DNA of 64,000 bases from Gemmatimonadota bacterium (GTDB taxonomy: Bacteria; Gemmatimonadota; Gemmatimonadetes; Longimicrobiales; Gaopeijiaceae): positions 45,189-109,188 of the forward strand of contig JAJEBW010000005.1 in NCBI GenBank assembly GCA_022822325.1, read 5' to 3'. Under the pieces are notes generated by a model. The model made no database searches and was not told the origin of the DNA. It worked only from the letters and a program-made list of their open reading frames with translations. Numbering within the stretch: the stretch's first letter is position 1; each line of letters starts with the position of its first letter. A program made the translations under genes and the position numbers. This document shows positions 42,758 to 50,677 of the stretch, in pieces.

Positions 42758-43759
42758 TCACCCCAGCGGATGGCGGTGGAAGGCGGAGTAGCGCCCGGTG
42801 ACATGGTGCTCGAGCTGCCGTTCGATGTCGGCCAGAAGCGAGCTGGCGCCGAAGCGGAAGAGATCGGGTTCCATCCAGCGGGGTCCCAGCTCCTCGCGCA
42901 CCAGGATCAGCCAGGCCAGCGCTTCCTTCGCGGTTCCGATTCCCCCCGCCGCCTTGAGGCCGACGTGGACGCCGGTTTCGAGGCGGTGCTCCCGTATGGC
43001 GCGAGCGAGCGTCAGACCGACGGGAAGGGTCGCGTTGACCCGTTCCTTTCCGGTCGAGGTCTTGACAAAGTCCGCTCCGGCCATCATTGCCACCGTGGCC
43101 GCGCGCCGCACATTGGCAAGTGTGCCCAGCTCGCCCGTCCCCAGAATTACCTTGAGATGCGCCTCGCCGCAGGCCTCGCGAAAGGCGGCGATCTCGTCGT
43201 ACAGAGCTTCCCATTCACCCCGGAGGGCCAGACCCCGCGTGATGACGACATCGATCTCGCCGGCCCCGGCGGCCACCGATTCGCGAATCTCGGCCAGGCG
43301 GAGAGCGAAGGGGGAGAGGCCGGCTGGAAAGCCGGTGGAGACCGCCGCGACCGGGATTCCGCTCCCCGCCAGCGCCTCGCGGGCCACGGCGACCAGCTCA
43401 TGATGGACGCACACGGCTGCCACCCGCGCTCGCTCGCCGCCGAGACCGAGGGCGCGCGAAATCCCGGGCCGGAGCGGACGCCGCGCCTTGCCGCAGAGTC
43501 TCCGGACGCGCCCCGGGGTGTCGTCGCCGGCCAGCGTCGTCAGATCCATGAGGGCAACCGCCCGCAACAGCCAGGCGGCCTGCCATGCCCCCTTGACCGA
43601 ACGCCGCCGGACCAAGGTGGCGGCGCGCTGATCGGCCGCCGCCCGATTGACGCGAATGCGCCGCAGTCGAGCGGGATCGAAGGGCACGCCGGGATTGCGC
43701 GGGCTCGCAGTCGCGGCCGCGTGCGCGGGACCGGTCGCTGAAGGCGCCGTGACGGTCAT
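42758..43759 (-). CDS. deoC: Deoxyribose-phosphate aldolase
   Basis: DeoC splits 2-deoxyribose 5-phosphate into acetaldehyde and glyceraldehyde 3-phosphate in deoxynucleoside catabolism. The 333-aa product carries the class I aldolase barrel: MDLTTLAGDD, AAVCVHHELVAVA, EIDVVITRG, the Schiff-base lysine in DFVKTSTGK (about residue 230), then GLKAAGGIGT. The N-terminal 70 residues exceed those of short bacterial DeoC proteins but occur in the longer subclass. It is the first gene of a two-gene unit with the ALDH16 protein. Its start is only 12 bp from the divergent acyltransferase ATG, so its promoter must lie inside that gene or its true start is further in. Confidence 0.9.
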   Translation of the reverse strand: MTVTAPSATGPAHAAATASPRNPGVPFDPARLRRIRVNRAAADQRAATLVRRRSVKGAWQAAWLLRAVALMDLTTLAGDDTPGRVRRLCGKARRPLRPGISRALGLGGERARVAAVCVHHELVAVAREALAGSGIPVAAVSTGFPAGLSPFALRLAEIRESVAAGAGEIDVVITRGLALRGEWEALYDEIAAFREACGEAHLKVILGTGELGTLANVRRAATVAMMAGADFVKTSTGKERVNATLPVGLTLARAIREHRLETGVHVGLKAAGGIGTAKEALAWLILVREELGPRWMEPDLFRFGASSLLADIERQLEHHVTGRYSAFHRHPLG

Positions 43760-43771
43760 GAGGGGACGGTC

Positions 43772-45337
43772 ATGAAGGGGAAGGGCCGGGCGAGGGCGTC
43801 GGAAGGGGGGCCGGGAGGACGGGAAGGAAGCGGGGAAAGATCGCCCAAGATAGCGCCTGCGGCGGGCCGGGAGGAAATGGCTGGGCCGCCGGAGCGTTCG
43901 TCTTCCTCCGGCGCCGTCCGTCCGCGGGGGCGTCGTTCGCGGGGCGTGGGCGCCGGTTGGCTCCCCGCGCTGGTCACCGGACTGGCAGGCAGGTGCGCCT
44001 CTCTCTACTACCGCGTCGACCGCAAAGGTCCGCCGGTGCCGGAGGGGCCGGTCCTGCTCGCCGCCAATCATCCCAACAGTCTTCTCGATCCCGTTCTGGT
44101 CTACCGTTGCAGCGAACGGATCACCCGGCCGCTGGCGCGCGCTCCCCTCTTCGACCGCCTTCTCCTGGGACCGGTGCTGCGGGTGCTCGGCGGAATTCCG
44201 GTCTACCGCAGAGAGGACGATCCCGACTCCATGCACCGCAACGAGGAGATGTTTCGCGCGGCGGTGGAGGTGCTTTGCCGGGGCGGCGCCATCCAGATCT
44301 TTCCGGAGGGGAGAAGCCATTCGGAGGCGCGGCTGGCCGAATTCCGCACCGGGGCGGCCCGAATCGCGCTGCTGGCGGAGGCGCGGGCGGGCTGGAAGCT
44401 GGGGCTGGCGATCGTGCCGGCGGGAATCACCTATTCGCGCAAGGACCGGGCCCGGACCCAGGTGGCGGTCCGCTTCGGGGAGGCCTTTGGGTGCGACGAT
44501 CTGCGAGCGCGCTGGGAGAGCGACCCGGTGGCGGCCGCGCGCCTGCTGACGGCCCGGATCGAGGACGGAATCCGCAGGCAGACGCTGAACTTCGAGCGGC
44601 ATCGCGACCGGATCCTGGTGGAGGTTGCGGAGCGGCTCTACATGCGGGAGCTGCGACGGGTTCCCTGGCGCGCCCGTGAACCGCTCGGGGTTCGGTTTCC
44701 GCGGCTGCAGCGCTTTGCGCGGGGGATGACGTGGCTGCGCCGGCGCCATCCGGAGGACTACGCCGCCCTGGTCGAGATGGTGCGGGAATACGCCGCCCTC
44801 AACGCCGAGCTCGGGGCGGGGGAGGGGGATGTGCCGCCCCGCTACGCGGCCGCCCCGGTGGCGCGGTACATCTGCGTGCGCGGCCCGGCGCTGGCGCTTG
44901 GACTCCCTCTTGCGGTAGCGGGAATCGCGCTCTGGGCCCCGGCCACCCGGCTCCCCGGTCTGGCGATTCGCCGTCTGCGTCCCGAGTTGGAGACGACCGC
45001 CACGATCGCGCTGGCCACGCTGATGGCCGGTTCGGCGGTGGCCTGGCTGGTCTGGACGGCGGCCGGGTACCTGCTCGGCGGCCCGGGCGCGGCGCTCGGG
45101 GCGGCGGTTGTGGCTCCCCTCTGCGGCCTGGTCGCGATCCGCTGGCGCGAGACGGCCCGCGAGGTTCGCGAAGACGCGGCGCTCTTTCTCCGGCTGTGGC
45201 GCCGTCCCGAGTTGCGCCGGCGTTCGGCCCGGCTGCGCTCCGAGATCGTCGAGATCCTGCAGCGCCTGGAGCGACGGTGGCGGCGGGAGCGCGACGCGGC
45301 GGAGGACCGCGGGGTTGCGCCGTTCGCCGATCGGTGA
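43772..45337 (+). CDS. PlsC-family lysophospholipid acyltransferase with extra membrane helices
   Basis: The 521-aa product has the acyltransferase core at about 85-300. ANHPNSLLDPVLVY is the HX5D form of the catalytic motif (His100, Asp106), IQIFPEGRSHSEARL is near residue 175 and FGEAFG near residue 230. The C-terminal part (about 360-455) contains several membrane helices, as in the longer subclass of these enzymes. It would acylate glycerolipids at the inner membrane. The N-terminal 55 residues are low complexity, and ATG 43877 is an alternative start. The gene is divergent from deoC with 12 bp between starts. It is followed after 148 bp by tRNA-Sec. Confidence 0.85.
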   Translation: MKGKGRARASEGGPGGREGSGERSPKIAPAAGREEMAGPPERSSSSGAVRPRGRRSRGVGAGWLPALVTGLAGRCASLYYRVDRKGPPVPEGPVLLAANHPNSLLDPVLVYRCSERITRPLARAPLFDRLLLGPVLRVLGGIPVYRREDDPDSMHRNEEMFRAAVEVLCRGGAIQIFPEGRSHSEARLAEFRTGAARIALLAEARAGWKLGLAIVPAGITYSRKDRARTQVAVRFGEAFGCDDLRARWESDPVAAARLLTARIEDGIRRQTLNFERHRDRILVEVAERLYMRELRRVPWRAREPLGVRFPRLQRFARGMTWLRRRHPEDYAALVEMVREYAALNAELGAGEGDVPPRYAAAPVARYICVRGPALALGLPLAVAGIALWAPATRLPGLAIRRLRPELETTATIALATLMAGSAVAWLVWTAAGYLLGGPGAALGAAVVAPLCGLVAIRWRETAREVREDAALFLRLWRRPELRRRSARLRSEIVEILQRLERRWRRERDAAEDRGVAPFADR

Positions 45338-45485
45338 CAGCATCTTCGGCGTCGCGCGCGTTTCCGGCGGGGCCTGCACCGCTCCGTGCCGATTCCCCGG
45401 CGCCGGCGCGGAGATCGCAGAGACGAGGCCTCACCATCCTCGTCACGGCCCCTCGGCAATGTGGGCAACACCGGGGTGGCGCCAG

Positions 45486-45582
45486 GGGGGCGGATCGGGG
45501 CTGGTGTCCCGTCTGGTCTTCAAAACCAGTGTGCCCGGCTGAAACCCGGGCGGGTGGGTTCGATTCCCACACGCCCCCGCCA
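45486..45582 (+). tRNA. selC: tRNA-Sec (anticodon UCA)
   Basis: The anticodon arm CTGGT-CTTCAAA-ACCAG carries UCA. The D arm is the Sec type, with a six-pair stem (CGGGGC with GTCCCG) and a four-base loop TGGT. A long variable arm is formed by GCCCGG with CCGGGC. The T arm is GTGGG-TTCGATT-CCCAC. The acceptor strands are 45486-45493 and 45571-45578, with a G-A mismatch at the eighth pair, then discriminator G and an encoded CCA (45580-45582). The long variable arm and six-pair D stem exclude an ordinary opal suppressor. It pairs functionally with selB at 4491-6407. Confidence 0.95.
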
Positions 45583-45650
45583 CCGGCGGCCGCCGCTTCG
45601 CTTCGCCTCCCGGACGCGAACTCCGCAAGTCTTCCTCCATCTCCCGCGCC

Positions 45651-46595
45651 ATGATCCGCATCCGCGCCATCGTCAATCCCGCCGCATCGGGGGGCAGGGC
45701 GGGAAGGGCCGCTCGCAAACTCCTTGCCCACCTGGAGTCCCGCGGCGTTTCCCCCCGGATCCGCTGCACCGAGGCCCCGGGCCATGCGTCGGCGCTGGCG
45801 CGCGCGGCGGTCGAGGACGGAGTCGAACGGTTGATCGTGGTGGGCGGCGACGGCACCCTGCACGAGGTGGCGCAGGGACTCGTGGGCGCGGGACCGGGCC
45901 GGATTCCCCCGGTCGCGCTCCATCCGGTGGGGACCGGCAACGATTTCTTCCGCATGATCGGTCCCAGGGCCGGTGTCCGCGGCGTCGTCGCAACCCTTCT
46001 CGAGGGGAGGGTGGAGCGCTTCGATGTGGGACGGGTGCGGTGGGAGGGCGGGGAGCGGGTCTTCGTGAATCTTCTGGGAACGGGAATCGATGTGGACATT
46101 CTTCGCCGCCGGAGCCGCTTCGGCCGCCTCCCCGGTCTGCTGCAATACCTGGCCGCGCTGGTCAGCGCGATGGCCTCCTTCCGGCCGCGCGAGCTGGCGA
46201 TCGATCTGGATCCGGACAGCGACGGGGCGTGGAGCCTGCGCGGCCCGACCACCATCGCGGCGATCACGGTGGGCCCCTCGATCGGCGGCGGGTTTCGCAT
46301 CAATCCGGCGGCGCGCGCATCCGATGGCCGTCTCGATCTCTGCCATGTCGGGGCGCTCGGGTGGATGAGCTTCGCGACGTTGCTTCCGCGGGTGATTCGG
46401 GGGCGCCACGGCGAATCTCCCCTGGTCGCGACCGGCCAGTTGCGGCGCGCGGTCGTGCGGCGGCCGAATGGCGATCCCTTCCACTTCCAGGTCGATGGCG
46501 AGCAGGTGGCGGAGCCGGTGCGGGAGCTCCGGGTGGAGGTGGTTCCGGCCGCGCTCCCGATCATGGTGCCGGACCAGGGCGGGGCGACACGATGA
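45651..46595 (+). CDS. Diacylglycerol kinase-family lipid kinase
   Basis: The 314-aa product carries the DAGK catalytic motif VVGGDGTLHEVAQGL (about 63-77), HPVGTGNDFFRMIG (about 91-104) and NLLGTGIDVDI. The YegS/DgkB/BmrU-type C-terminal domain follows (GGFRINPAARASDGRLDL and FQVDGE). Members phosphorylate diacylglycerol, sphingosine or other lipids; the substrate is not decidable. The gene follows tRNA-Sec by 68 bp and overlaps the next gene by four bases (ATGA). Confidence 0.9.
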   Translation: MIRIRAIVNPAASGGRAGRAARKLLAHLESRGVSPRIRCTEAPGHASALARAAVEDGVERLIVVGGDGTLHEVAQGLVGAGPGRIPPVALHPVGTGNDFFRMIGPRAGVRGVVATLLEGRVERFDVGRVRWEGGERVFVNLLGTGIDVDILRRRSRFGRLPGLLQYLAALVSAMASFRPRELAIDLDPDSDGAWSLRGPTTIAAITVGPSIGGGFRINPAARASDGRLDLCHVGALGWMSFATLLPRVIRGRHGESPLVATGQLRRAVVRRPNGDPFHFQVDGEQVAEPVRELRVEVVPAALPIMVPDQGGATR

Positions 46596-47224
46596 TCGCG
46601 CGCGGAGCGGGTTCGCCGCGGACCCATGCGCTGGCGGCGCTGGCGGGGGCGCTTCTGGCCGCGACGGGCCTTCCCGCGAATGCCCAGAATCCCCCCGACT
46701 CGGTGGTCCTCGCGGCGCCCCTTGCCGATTCCGCCGCCGCCGATTCGGTCTCGGTCATCGGTCCCGCGGGCGCCTTCCTGCGCGGCTCGCTGATTCCGGG
46801 GTGGGGCCACGCGAGCACCGGTTCGCTGACCCGGGGCGCCTTCTACTTCGGGACCGAGGCGCTGGCCGGATGGATGGTGTTCAAGACGCAGCGACGATTG
46901 CGGGCGGCGCGCGACCGGGTCGCCCTCCGGGAGGACCGGGTCGCCACCGAGCTGGCGGCGCAGGGACTGGAGGATCCGGAGGCGATCGAGGCCGCGCTCG
47001 CCGAAGACGAGGAGGTCGGCCGCCTCCGCGGACTGGTCGACGCGCGCGAGGAGCAGCGGGAGGACTGGATCGCGGTCGCGGTCTTCACCCTTCTCCTGTC
47101 CGGAGTGGACGCCTTCGTCTCGACTCACCTGCAGGACTTTCCCGAACCGCTGACGGTGGAGGGCGATCCCGCGACCGGCGTCGTCGAGGTGGCCATTCGT
47201 CTGCCCATACCCTTCGGCGGCTGA
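46592..47224 (+). CDS. DUF5683-like membrane protein
   Basis: The 210-aa product has a signal peptide (ALAALAGALLAATGLPANAQ). A loop with PAGAFLRGSLIPGWGHASTGSLTRGAFYFG follows; this SLIPGWGQ-type motif is characteristic of DUF5683/TM2-like proteins. A helical charged region (about 105-150) and a second hydrophobic segment (WIAVAVFTLLLSGVDAFV) follow. The function is unknown. Translation is coupled to the lipid kinase by ATGA at 46592-46595. Confidence 0.7.
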   Translation: MIARGAGSPRTHALAALAGALLAATGLPANAQNPPDSVVLAAPLADSAAADSVSVIGPAGAFLRGSLIPGWGHASTGSLTRGAFYFGTEALAGWMVFKTQRRLRAARDRVALREDRVATELAAQGLEDPEAIEAALAEDEEVGRLRGLVDAREEQREDWIAVAVFTLLLSGVDAFVSTHLQDFPEPLTVEGDPATGVVEVAIRLPIPFGG

Positions 47225-47379
47225 GTCCCACGGGGGAAGAAGGCGCCGGCAGCCGGAATTCCCGAGGCGGACCGGACCATTGCGCCGGACCGGGCGACCG
47301 CCGAATTCCCTGTCACGGGCCGGGTCACGGATGGCGGAAGCTCTTCGCCGCCGACCGAATTCCCGGAATCGGCCGGTCC

Positions 47380-48228
47380 CTACCGGTCCCACTCGTGGAG
47401 CGCCGGTTTCCCCGATTCGCCCACGGTGACGTAGCTGCGGTGGGTCACCCAGTCCCCCGAATTCACATAGAAGCGACCCGCCGCCACCTCCACGATCGCC
47501 GGCGTGTGGCTGTGTCCGGTCGTGACGATCTCAAGTGCCGGATCGCGCGCGAACTCTTCCCTTGCCCAGGCCACAAGGTGGCGGAGACGGCCCTCGCTTC
47601 CCCCGGGGAACGCTCCCGCTCCCGCATCCCCGGCGGTTTCCCCCTTCGCATCCCCGGTCGCCCGCTTCCGCTCCCTTCCTCCCCGGCCCGCGCTTCCGCC
47701 CGCTTCCGCCGTCGCTTCCCCCGCCTCGCCTTCCGCACGAGTTCCCGACACCCGGCTGGCCAGCCACGCCCCCAGATCGGGATGGAGCAAACGAAAGAGC
47801 GCGCGCGCCCAGCGGCTGCGGAGGGTGCGGCGCAGCAGACGATACCCCGAATCGCCGGCGCCCAGACCGTCGCCATGCGCAACGAGAACGGAGCGGCCAT
47901 GCAGCGTCAGGCGGACCGGTTCCTGGCGAAAGTCGATCCCGATGCGCTCGCGGAGATGGCGCCCGCCCCACCAGTCGTGATTGCCTCCCAGCATCAGGAT
48001 CGGCACCCCGAAGTCCACCAGATCGGCGAGCAGCGCCAGCACGCGCACATGTTCCCCCGGGACCACGCGCCGGTACTCGAACCAGAAATCGAAGAGGTCG
48101 CCATTGATCACCAGGCGGCTTGCCGATTCCTTTACATGAAGGAGCCACCGCCGGAAGGCGGCTTCCGTCGCGGGAGGGACGGCGCCGAGGTGGACGTCCG
48201 AGACGATGAAGACCGGTTTGGAGGGCAT
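47380..48228 (-). CDS. lpxH: UDP-2,3-diacylglucosamine pyrophosphatase-like metallophosphoesterase
   Basis: LpxH makes lipid X in lipid A synthesis. The 282-aa product has the calcineurin-like metal motifs SDVHLG (10-15), INGDLFDFWFEY (about 40-51), GGNHDWW (about 80-86), VAHGDGL (about 112-118) and TTGHSHTP with the C-terminal histidines. Residues 160-210 are an Ala/Gly/Glu/Arg-rich low-complexity insertion in the cap region; the core without it would have normal LpxH length. The ATG is fixed by the conserved MPSKPVFIVSDVHLG. It overlaps the ATG of the divergent lipoprotein gene inside one CATG (48226-48229). Confidence 0.82.
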   Translation of the reverse strand: MPSKPVFIVSDVHLGAVPPATEAAFRRWLLHVKESASRLVINGDLFDFWFEYRRVVPGEHVRVLALLADLVDFGVPILMLGGNHDWWGGRHLRERIGIDFRQEPVRLTLHGRSVLVAHGDGLGAGDSGYRLLRRTLRSRWARALFRLLHPDLGAWLASRVSGTRAEGEAGEATAEAGGSAGRGGRERKRATGDAKGETAGDAGAGAFPGGSEGRLRHLVAWAREEFARDPALEIVTTGHSHTPAIVEVAAGRFYVNSGDWVTHRSYVTVGESGKPALHEWDR

Positions 48229-48958
48229 GGACTGCGAAGCTATCCGCAAGATTGCCGTGGCGACAGGGGTTTGCGCGGCGTTGGTTTCGGGCTGCGCCGC
48301 GCCGGCGAACGCGCCTCTGGGCGGCGCCCCCATTCCCGAAGCGCGGGTGGCCCGGCTGGTGACCGCGCTGGAGACCCGCTCCGCTCCGGGGGCCCCGGTT
48401 CGGCTCACCTTCGACTGGCGGGCGCGCGAGCCCGGTTCGCGCTGGGAGGGATTCGGGGTGGCCCGCATCGAACCGCCGCACCGCGCCCGGCTCGATCTCT
48501 TCCTGGAGAATGGCGAGACCGCCGCGATCGCCGCGCTGGTCGGTCACGATCCACGGATCCCCCCCGGCCTCCCCGCCACCCTCCTCCCCCCCCCGCCCCT
48601 CCTCTGGGCCGCGCTGGGGGTCTTTCACCCGGGGAGCGCCGCCCGCCTCGCCGCGGCCACCCGCGACGGAGATGCGCACCGGTTCGGCTACGAGCTGGAA
48701 ACGGGCGTCGAGCTGCGCTTCGCGATCGACCCCGGTCCCGATGGCGCTCCCGGCCCCCTCCGCCGAGCGGCCCTGCTGCGGGGCGGCGCGACCGTCGAGG
48801 ATGTCGCCCTTCTCCCGCCGCCCGCCGGGGGCATCTATCCCGCGCGCGCCACCTATCGTAACCTGGCCGAGTACCGCGAACTCGTCCTCACCCTGGAGAT
48901 GGTGGAAGATGCCGATCCCTTCCCTCCCGAGATCTGGATTCCCTACCGTGCCCGTTAG
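48227..48958 (+). CDS. Lipoprotein of unknown function (LolB/LolA-like fold possible)
   Basis: The 243-aa product has a signal with lipobox Cys23 (AALVSGC). The mature domain begins with an amphipathic helix (EARVARLVTALETR) followed by strands (APVRLTFDWRARE, GVARIEPPHRARLDLF). This order is seen in LolA/LolB-like outer-membrane lipoprotein carriers, but similarity is weak. ATG 48227 follows GGAGG; ATG 48206 is an in-frame alternative. The stop codon overlaps the left end of a palindrome-ended repeat (48958). Its place between lpxH and lptE suggests an envelope role. Confidence 0.6.
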   Translation: MDCEAIRKIAVATGVCAALVSGCAAPANAPLGGAPIPEARVARLVTALETRSAPGAPVRLTFDWRAREPGSRWEGFGVARIEPPHRARLDLFLENGETAAIAALVGHDPRIPPGLPATLLPPPPLLWAALGVFHPGSAARLAAATRDGDAHRFGYELETGVELRFAIDPGPDGAPGPLRRAALLRGGATVEDVALLPPPAGGIYPARATYRNLAEYRELVLTLEMVEDADPFPPEIWIPYRAR

Positions 48959-49129
48959 CAGTCCGTGGATGATGCCGGGTGTGTACCGAGAGCGGCGAGG
49001 TGCCGGGCTGGCAAGGCGCGCCGCAGCCCGAATAGCCCAGCTATTGGGGCAAGGTGCAACGCAGAGCGCAGCGTTCCAGCGTGGATGCATCGCCGCTCGA
49101 ATGCCGCTCGGTGTTTGTCCACGGGCTGC
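48958..49129 (+). repeat. 172-bp palindrome-ended intergenic element (copy C)
   Basis: The left end GCAGTCCGTGGA (48958-48969) and the right end TCCACGGGCTGC (49118-49129) are inverted repeats matching at 11 of 12 bases. Inside are smaller hairpins such as AATAGC-CCA-GCTATT. The right part shares CCGCTCGGTGTTTGTCCACGG with copies A and B. It begins inside the stop codon of the upstream lipoprotein and carries no gene. It looks like a MITE- or REP-type element. Confidence 0.65.
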
Positions 49130-49132
49130 AAG
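49103..49132 (+). repeat. Dispersed CCGCTCGGTGTTTGTCCACGG motif within copy C
   Basis: This is the most complete version of the motif shared with 11952-11980 and 26226-26254. It forms the right arm of the 172-bp element. Confidence 0.65.
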
Positions 49133-49166
49133 TCTCCGGCAATCGGAAGGCGGCCGCCGCAAGCGA

Positions 49167-49799
49167 ATGCGTCGCTTGCCCGCGAGCGGATTCAGCCCGC
49201 AACCGGAAGGCGGCCGCCGCTCCTCCCCCCAGGCCGTCCCGGCTTCGTCGCGCCCCGCCGGCCCCGCGCCTCGCCGCTTCCGGCGCGCACCCGGAATTGT
49301 CCGCGGACCGCCGGCGCTCGCCGCCGTCCTCCTCTGCGCGAGCTGCAACTACTCCTTCATCTCCGGCGCCGGACTGCCCGAGCATGTTCGCACCCTCGCC
49401 GTGTTGCCCTTCGAGAACGAAACCAACCGCTTCGAGCTCACCCAGGAGGTCCACGAGGCGCTCCTGCGGCAGCTCCCGCGCGCGCTCGGACTCACCCAGG
49501 CGGGGGAAGAGACCGCCGACGCCGTGGTCTCCGGAACGATTCAGCGCTACGAGCTCACCGCGCCTCTCTACCGCCGGGGACAGCAGGCGGAAAGCGTGGA
49601 GGTGCTGCAGCGCGAGGTGGTGCTCGTGGTCAGCGTCGAGCTCCTGGACCGCGAGGCCTACACCATCCTGTGGGACCAGCAGCAGTTGCGGGTGGTGGGA
49701 CAGTACCTGGATGCGAGCGAGACCGAAGAGGTGGGGAGGATCGAGGCGATCGAGCTCCTGGTGCAGGAGATAGTGGACGGAGCCCAGTCCAACTGGTAG
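49167..49799 (+). CDS. lptE: LPS-assembly lipoprotein LptE
   Basis: LptE plugs the LptD barrel that inserts LPS into the outer membrane. The signal ends LAAVLLCASC with lipobox Cys60. The mature start CNYSFISGAGLPEHVRTLAVLPFENETNRFELTQEV is the LptE-type (LPS-assembly family) pattern, and the C-terminus EAIELLVQEIVDGAQSNW fits too. ATG 49167 gives an odd 45-residue Arg/Pro/Ser-rich extension before the signal; a shorter start would need a non-standard codon. That extension is crossed by a 17-bp direct repeat (CGGAAGGCGGCCGCCGC) whose copies are 60 bp apart (49144 and 49204). mrpE follows after 88 bp. Confidence 0.8.
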   Translation: MRRLPASGFSPQPEGGRRSSPQAVPASSRPAGPAPRRFRRAPGIVRGPPALAAVLLCASCNYSFISGAGLPEHVRTLAVLPFENETNRFELTQEVHEALLRQLPRALGLTQAGEETADAVVSGTIQRYELTAPLYRRGQQAESVEVLQREVVLVVSVELLDREAYTILWDQQQLRVVGQYLDASETEEVGRIEAIELLVQEIVDGAQSNW

Positions 49800-49887
49800 A
49801 TTCGCTGGCGGAATTTCACGGGCGGACCGCTCGGGCGCGGGCGGGGGACGGCGGCGGCCAACTACGAGCCTTCGAGGAGCGCACGAC

Positions 49888-50397
49888 TTGAACCGAGCTT
49901 TCTGGCTCTGGGGGATCCTCTTTGCCCTCTGGATGCTGCTCTCCGGCGAACTCAGCATCGATCACCGGCTGCTCCTGGGATTCGGCCTGGCCACCTGCAC
50001 CCTTGCGGTGTGGGTCGCGCTCCGCACGGGGACGCTGGACCGCGAATCGGTGCCGGTGCACCTGGTTGGGCGCGGGGTCGGCTATCTCCTCTGGCTGGCC
50101 TGGGAGATCTTCCGCTCGAATCTGCGGGTGGCGCGGATCATCCTCGCGCCGCGGCTGCGCCTCGATCCCCGGATCGTCCACTTCCAGGCCTCGCAGCGCA
50201 CCGATCTGGGTCGCTTCATCTACGCCAACTCGATCACTCTGACGCCGGGAACGGTCACCACGGGAATCGTCGGCGACGACTTCGAGGTCCACGCGATCGT
50301 CGGCTCCGAGGTGGACGGCTCGGAAGAGAACGACATGAACCGCCGGGTGGCGACGCTGGAGGGCGAGGGGGACCGGCGCGCAGGGGGCTCCCGATGA
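49888..50397 (+). CDS. mrpE: Mrp antiporter subunit E
   Basis: MrpE/MnhE is a small membrane subunit of the multi-subunit Na+(K+)/H+ antiporter. The 169-aa product shows FALWMLLSGELSIDHRLLLGFG, the WEIFRSNLRVARIIL motif and NSITLTPGTVTTGI with the following DDFEVHAIV, all family features. TTG 49888 follows CGAGGAGC at 49873-49880. The four-base ATGA overlap with mrpF shows co-translation. It begins an operon in the order E-F-G-(A-like C-terminal)-B-C-D and two further D-like subunits. Confidence 0.9.
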   Translation: MNRAFWLWGILFALWMLLSGELSIDHRLLLGFGLATCTLAVWVALRTGTLDRESVPVHLVGRGVGYLLWLAWEIFRSNLRVARIILAPRLRLDPRIVHFQASQRTDLGRFIYANSITLTPGTVTTGIVGDDFEVHAIVGSEVDGSEENDMNRRVATLEGEGDRRAGGSR

Positions 50398-50675
50398 TCG
50401 TCGCGACGGCGGCGGCGCTCCTGGCGGCGATGACGCTGGTCATGTGCCGCGCCCTCATGGGTCCCACGGCCTACGACCGCGTCCTCGCCCTCAACAACAT
50501 CGGGACCAAGACGGTGGTGCTGATCGCCGTCCTCGGCTTCCTCAACGGCAGGCCCGAGTTTCTCGATCTGGCGCTGGTCTACGCCCTCATCAACTTCATC
50601 GGCACCATCGCGGTGCTGAAGTACATCGAGTACGGCGATCTGGGCGCCGGGTCGCCTCCGGAGGGAAGGGGATAG
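50394..50675 (+). CDS. mrpF: Mrp antiporter subunit F
   Basis: The 93-aa product has three membrane helices. AAMTLVMCRALMGPTAYDRVLALNNIGTKT and GRPEFLDLALVYALINFIGTIAVLKY are the MrpF/MnhF signature. The ATG overlaps the mrpE stop and mrpG starts 2 bp after its stop. Confidence 0.92.
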   Translation: MIVATAAALLAAMTLVMCRALMGPTAYDRVLALNNIGTKTVVLIAVLGFLNGRPEFLDLALVYALINFIGTIAVLKYIEYGDLGAGSPPEGRG

Positions 50676-50677
50676 CG

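Noticed and set aside
43772..43877. N-terminal extension of the acyltransferase as a separate domain
   Set aside because: It is Gly/Arg/Ser low complexity with no motif; ATG 43877 could be the true start.
45486..45582. Ordinary opal-suppressor tRNA with UCA anticodon
   Set aside because: The six-pair D stem, four-base D loop and long variable arm are specific to tRNA-Sec, and SelB is present.
47260..47375. Repeated CCGAATTCCC motif in the gap after the DUF5683-like gene
   Set aside because: Three loose ten-base matches without symmetry or regular spacing; not enough to call an element.
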